This document shows positions 60,716 to 62,194 of a stretch of 62,194 bases of DNA, in pieces. How positions within the stretch are numbered: position 1 is the stretch's first letter; each line of letters begins with the position of its first letter. The stretch is taken from positions 1 to 62,194 of the forward strand of contig DVFJ01000002.1 of NCBI GenBank assembly GCA_018713325.1, read 5' to 3'. Below the pieces are notes generated by a model. It saw only the letters and a list, made by a program, of their open reading frames with translations, searched no databases and was not told the origin of the DNA. The position numbers and the translations under genes are program-made. Source of the DNA: Candidatus Onthenecus intestinigallinarum. Its GTDB lineage: Bacteria > Bacillota > Clostridia > Christensenellales > Aristaeellaceae.

Positions 60716-62020
60716 ATGGACGATCTGTTTACCGCCTCGCGGGAGGGACTCAAGCCGCTCGCCGACCGCATGCGCCCGCGCACGCTGGATGAGTTCATCG
60801 GCCAGCGGCACATCGTCGGCCCGGGCAAGCTGCTGCGGCGCGCCATCGAGGCCGACCGCCTGACCTCCTGCATCTTCTGCGGGCCGCCCGGCTGCGGCAA
60901 GACGACGCTCGCCTCCATCATCGCCCATACGACGCGGGCGGCGTTTGTGCAGCTCAACGCCGTCACCAGTGGCGTGGGCGAGGTGCGCGAAGTCGTCAAG
61001 GAGGCGCAAAACCGCCTGTCGCTCTATGGCCAGGTGACGTACCTGCTGCTGGACGAGTGCCACCGCTGGAGCAAGTCCCAGTCCGACTCGATCCTGCCGG
61101 CCATCGAAAAGGGCACCGTGCGCTTCATCGGCTCGACGACGGAGAATCCATTCATCGCCATGACGCCGGCGATCGTCAGCCGGTGCCGGGTGTTCCAGTT
61201 CGAGCCGCTCTCGCAGGAGGATGTGGAGACCGCCATGCTGCGCGCGCTGGAGGACCCCGAGCGCGGCCTGGGCGGGCAGCGGATTGAGCTTGCGACCGAG
61301 GCGCTGCACCACATCGCCCAGGTGGCCAACGGCGATGTGCGCTCCGCGCTGGGCGCGCTGGAGCTGGGCGCGCTCACCACTGCGCCGGATGAGCAGGGCG
61401 TCGTGCGCTTCACGCTGCAGGTGGCGGAGGAGTCGATTCAGCGTCCGGTCATCCGCTGCGACGAGTCGCTCTACTACGACATGCTCTCGGCCTTCTGCAA
61501 GAGCCTGCGCGGCTCGGACAGCGACGCGGCGCTGGCGTGGTATGCGCGCCTGACGTATGCGGGCGTCGATCCCCGGCTGATCGTGCGGCGCATCATCGCC
61601 CACGCCAGCGAGGACGTGGGCCTGGCCAACCCGACGGCGATGCTGCAGGCCGTTGCGGCCGGGCATGCGCTGGAGCTGGTCGGCATGCCGGAGGCGCGCC
61701 TGCCCATCGCGCAGGCGATCTGCGCGGTGTGCGAGAGCCCCAAGTCCAACAGCGTCAGCGTGGCGGTGGATGCGGCCATGCAGGACGCGCAGCGCGGCGG
61801 ATTCGGACCCGTGCCGGTGCACCTGCGCGACACGCACTATAAGGGAAGCGACCGCATGGGCGCTGGCGTGGGATACAAATATCCGCACGACTTTCCAGGG
61901 CACTACGTCGCGCAGGACTACATGCCGCCGGAGGTGGCCGGACGGCGCTACTACCGGCCCAGCGACCAGGGGAGCGAGTTCAAGATCCGCGAGCGGCGGC
62001 GTCAGCGAGGGCAGGCATAA
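60716..62020 (+). CDS. rarA: Replication-associated recombination protein A (RarA/MgsA)
   Basis: A 434-residue AAA+ ATPase acting at stalled forks. Walker A GPPGCGKTT (56-64), Walker B LLLDECHRW, sensor FIGSTTENPF, arginine region PAIVSRCRVF, and the C-terminal tetramer-forming region MGAGVGYKYPHDFPG are seen. GAGGAG lies 9 bases before the ATG. No stem-loop terminator before the rRNA-like promoter was seen. Confidence 0.96.
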   Translation: MDDLFTASREGLKPLADRMRPRTLDEFIGQRHIVGPGKLLRRAIEADRLTSCIFCGPPGCGKTTLASIIAHTTRAAFVQLNAVTSGVGEVREVVKEAQNRLSLYGQVTYLLLDECHRWSKSQSDSILPAIEKGTVRFIGSTTENPFIAMTPAIVSRCRVFQFEPLSQEDVETAMLRALEDPERGLGGQRIELATEALHHIAQVANGDVRSALGALELGALTTAPDEQGVVRFTLQVAEESIQRPVIRCDESLYYDMLSAFCKSLRGSDSDAALAWYARLTYAGVDPRLIVRRIIAHASEDVGLANPTAMLQAVAAGHALELVGMPEARLPIAQAICAVCESPKSNSVSVAVDAAMQDAQRGGFGPVPVHLRDTHYKGSDRMGAGVGYKYPHDFPGHYVAQDYMPPEVAGRRYYRPSDQGSEFKIRERRRQRGQA

Positions 62021-62046
62021 AAAGATGAAAAAACTTTAAAAAACCC

Positions 62047-62075
62047 CTTGACAGATGCGCGAGAAGGAGATATAA
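62047..62075 (+). promoter_or_regulatory. Very strong promoter (probable rRNA operon P)
   Basis: TTGACA (62047-62052), a 17-base spacer and TATAAT (62070-62075), both perfect hexamers, with A-tracts upstream (62021-62041) resembling an UP element. Confidence 0.88.
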
Positions 62076-62194
62076 TAACCAAGCTGTCAGCGAGCGATAG
62101 CAAAAAGCTTTCGCAAGCTGCACAGAAACGATCCTTGAAAACGATACAGAATAGAGAAACGCAAACGCAAGGAAAGACAGTTGATTCCGAAATG
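62076..62194 (+). other. Leader of a probable rRNA operon (continues outside the window)
   Basis: After the promoter the sequence runs GATCCTTGAAAACGATACAG and then AGAGAAACGCAAACGCAAGG. A 'TTGAAAAC...' tract of this kind is found just before 16S or 23S genes in many Bacillota. The 16S gene itself is not in the window. Confidence 0.6.

Overview
The window looks like a chromosomal piece of a high-GC member of the Bacillota (class Clostridia, probably an anaerobic gut or plant-fibre-associated lineage). The support for this is consensus sigma-A promoters, strong AGGAGG ribosome sites with frequent TTG/GTG starts, and typical clostridial neighbours (DUF5711-CvpA pair, DUF3842, UPF0180, long-form HPF, RarA, AddB). 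Genus cannot be fixed from this sequence; a Christensenellales-like origin is only a guess. Most of the window is core chromosome; only the first ~0.9 kb (AT-richer end of a large serine recombinase) looks like the edge of a mobile element.

Layout: 1-2.3 kb, recombinase end, then a nitrilase-family amidohydrolase and a P-loop kinase-like protein. 2.3-9.6 kb, a divergent locus with a chimeric LacI-type regulator fused to a solute-binding domain, facing an ABC importer (binding protein, ATPase, double permease) and a glycerophosphodiester phosphodiesterase. 9.6-13.9 kb, DUF3842, then a promoter, a structured leader and a four-gene operon (methyltransferase, FecCD permease, ATPase, binding protein). 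14-19 kb, dnaN and recF flanked by DnaA boxes (an oriC candidate lies after recF), then UPF0180, DUF5711 and CvpA. 19-25.5 kb, an epimerase, three tandem M42 peptidases, a large membrane protein and a small unknown. 25.5-34.6 kb, phosphoesterase, AddB, a PTS IIC-like permease, a beta-lactamase-fold hydrolase and a nuclease-helicase.

34.6-43.8 kb holds a complete D-galacturonate pathway: IclR regulator, UxaB, UxaA, UxaC, KDPG aldolase (with an extra VOC-like domain) and, after an orphan TRAP-type binding protein and a HAM1-like pyrophosphatase, KDG kinase. Nearly identical palindromes precede the iclR and kdgK genes, suggesting one regulon. 43.8-49.9 kb holds a LysR regulator divergent from a cation/proton antiporter, serine biosynthesis (SerC-SerA), and a VOC/metallo-hydrolase pair. 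50-54.7 kb holds a phosphodiester glycosidase, a secreted unknown, dnaA (about 36 kb away from dnaN-recF) and a GNAT protein. 54.7-62.2 kb holds a small anchored protein, HPF, an ABC-2-type exporter behind a leader with a terminator, TrpRS, a ZnuA-like protein lacking most metal ligands, RarA, and finally a perfect-consensus promoter with a leader typical of an rRNA operon running off the window.

The most interesting theme is solute-binding proteins separated from their usual transport partners: one fused to a LacI regulator, one TRAP DctP-like protein with no membrane subunits, and one ZnuA-like protein with substituted ligands. Two unassigned 5' leaders (10.10-10.24 kb and 55.76-55.99 kb) are the best candidates for undescribed regulatory RNAs. 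All functions are inferred from reading protein motifs and context; no database search was run.
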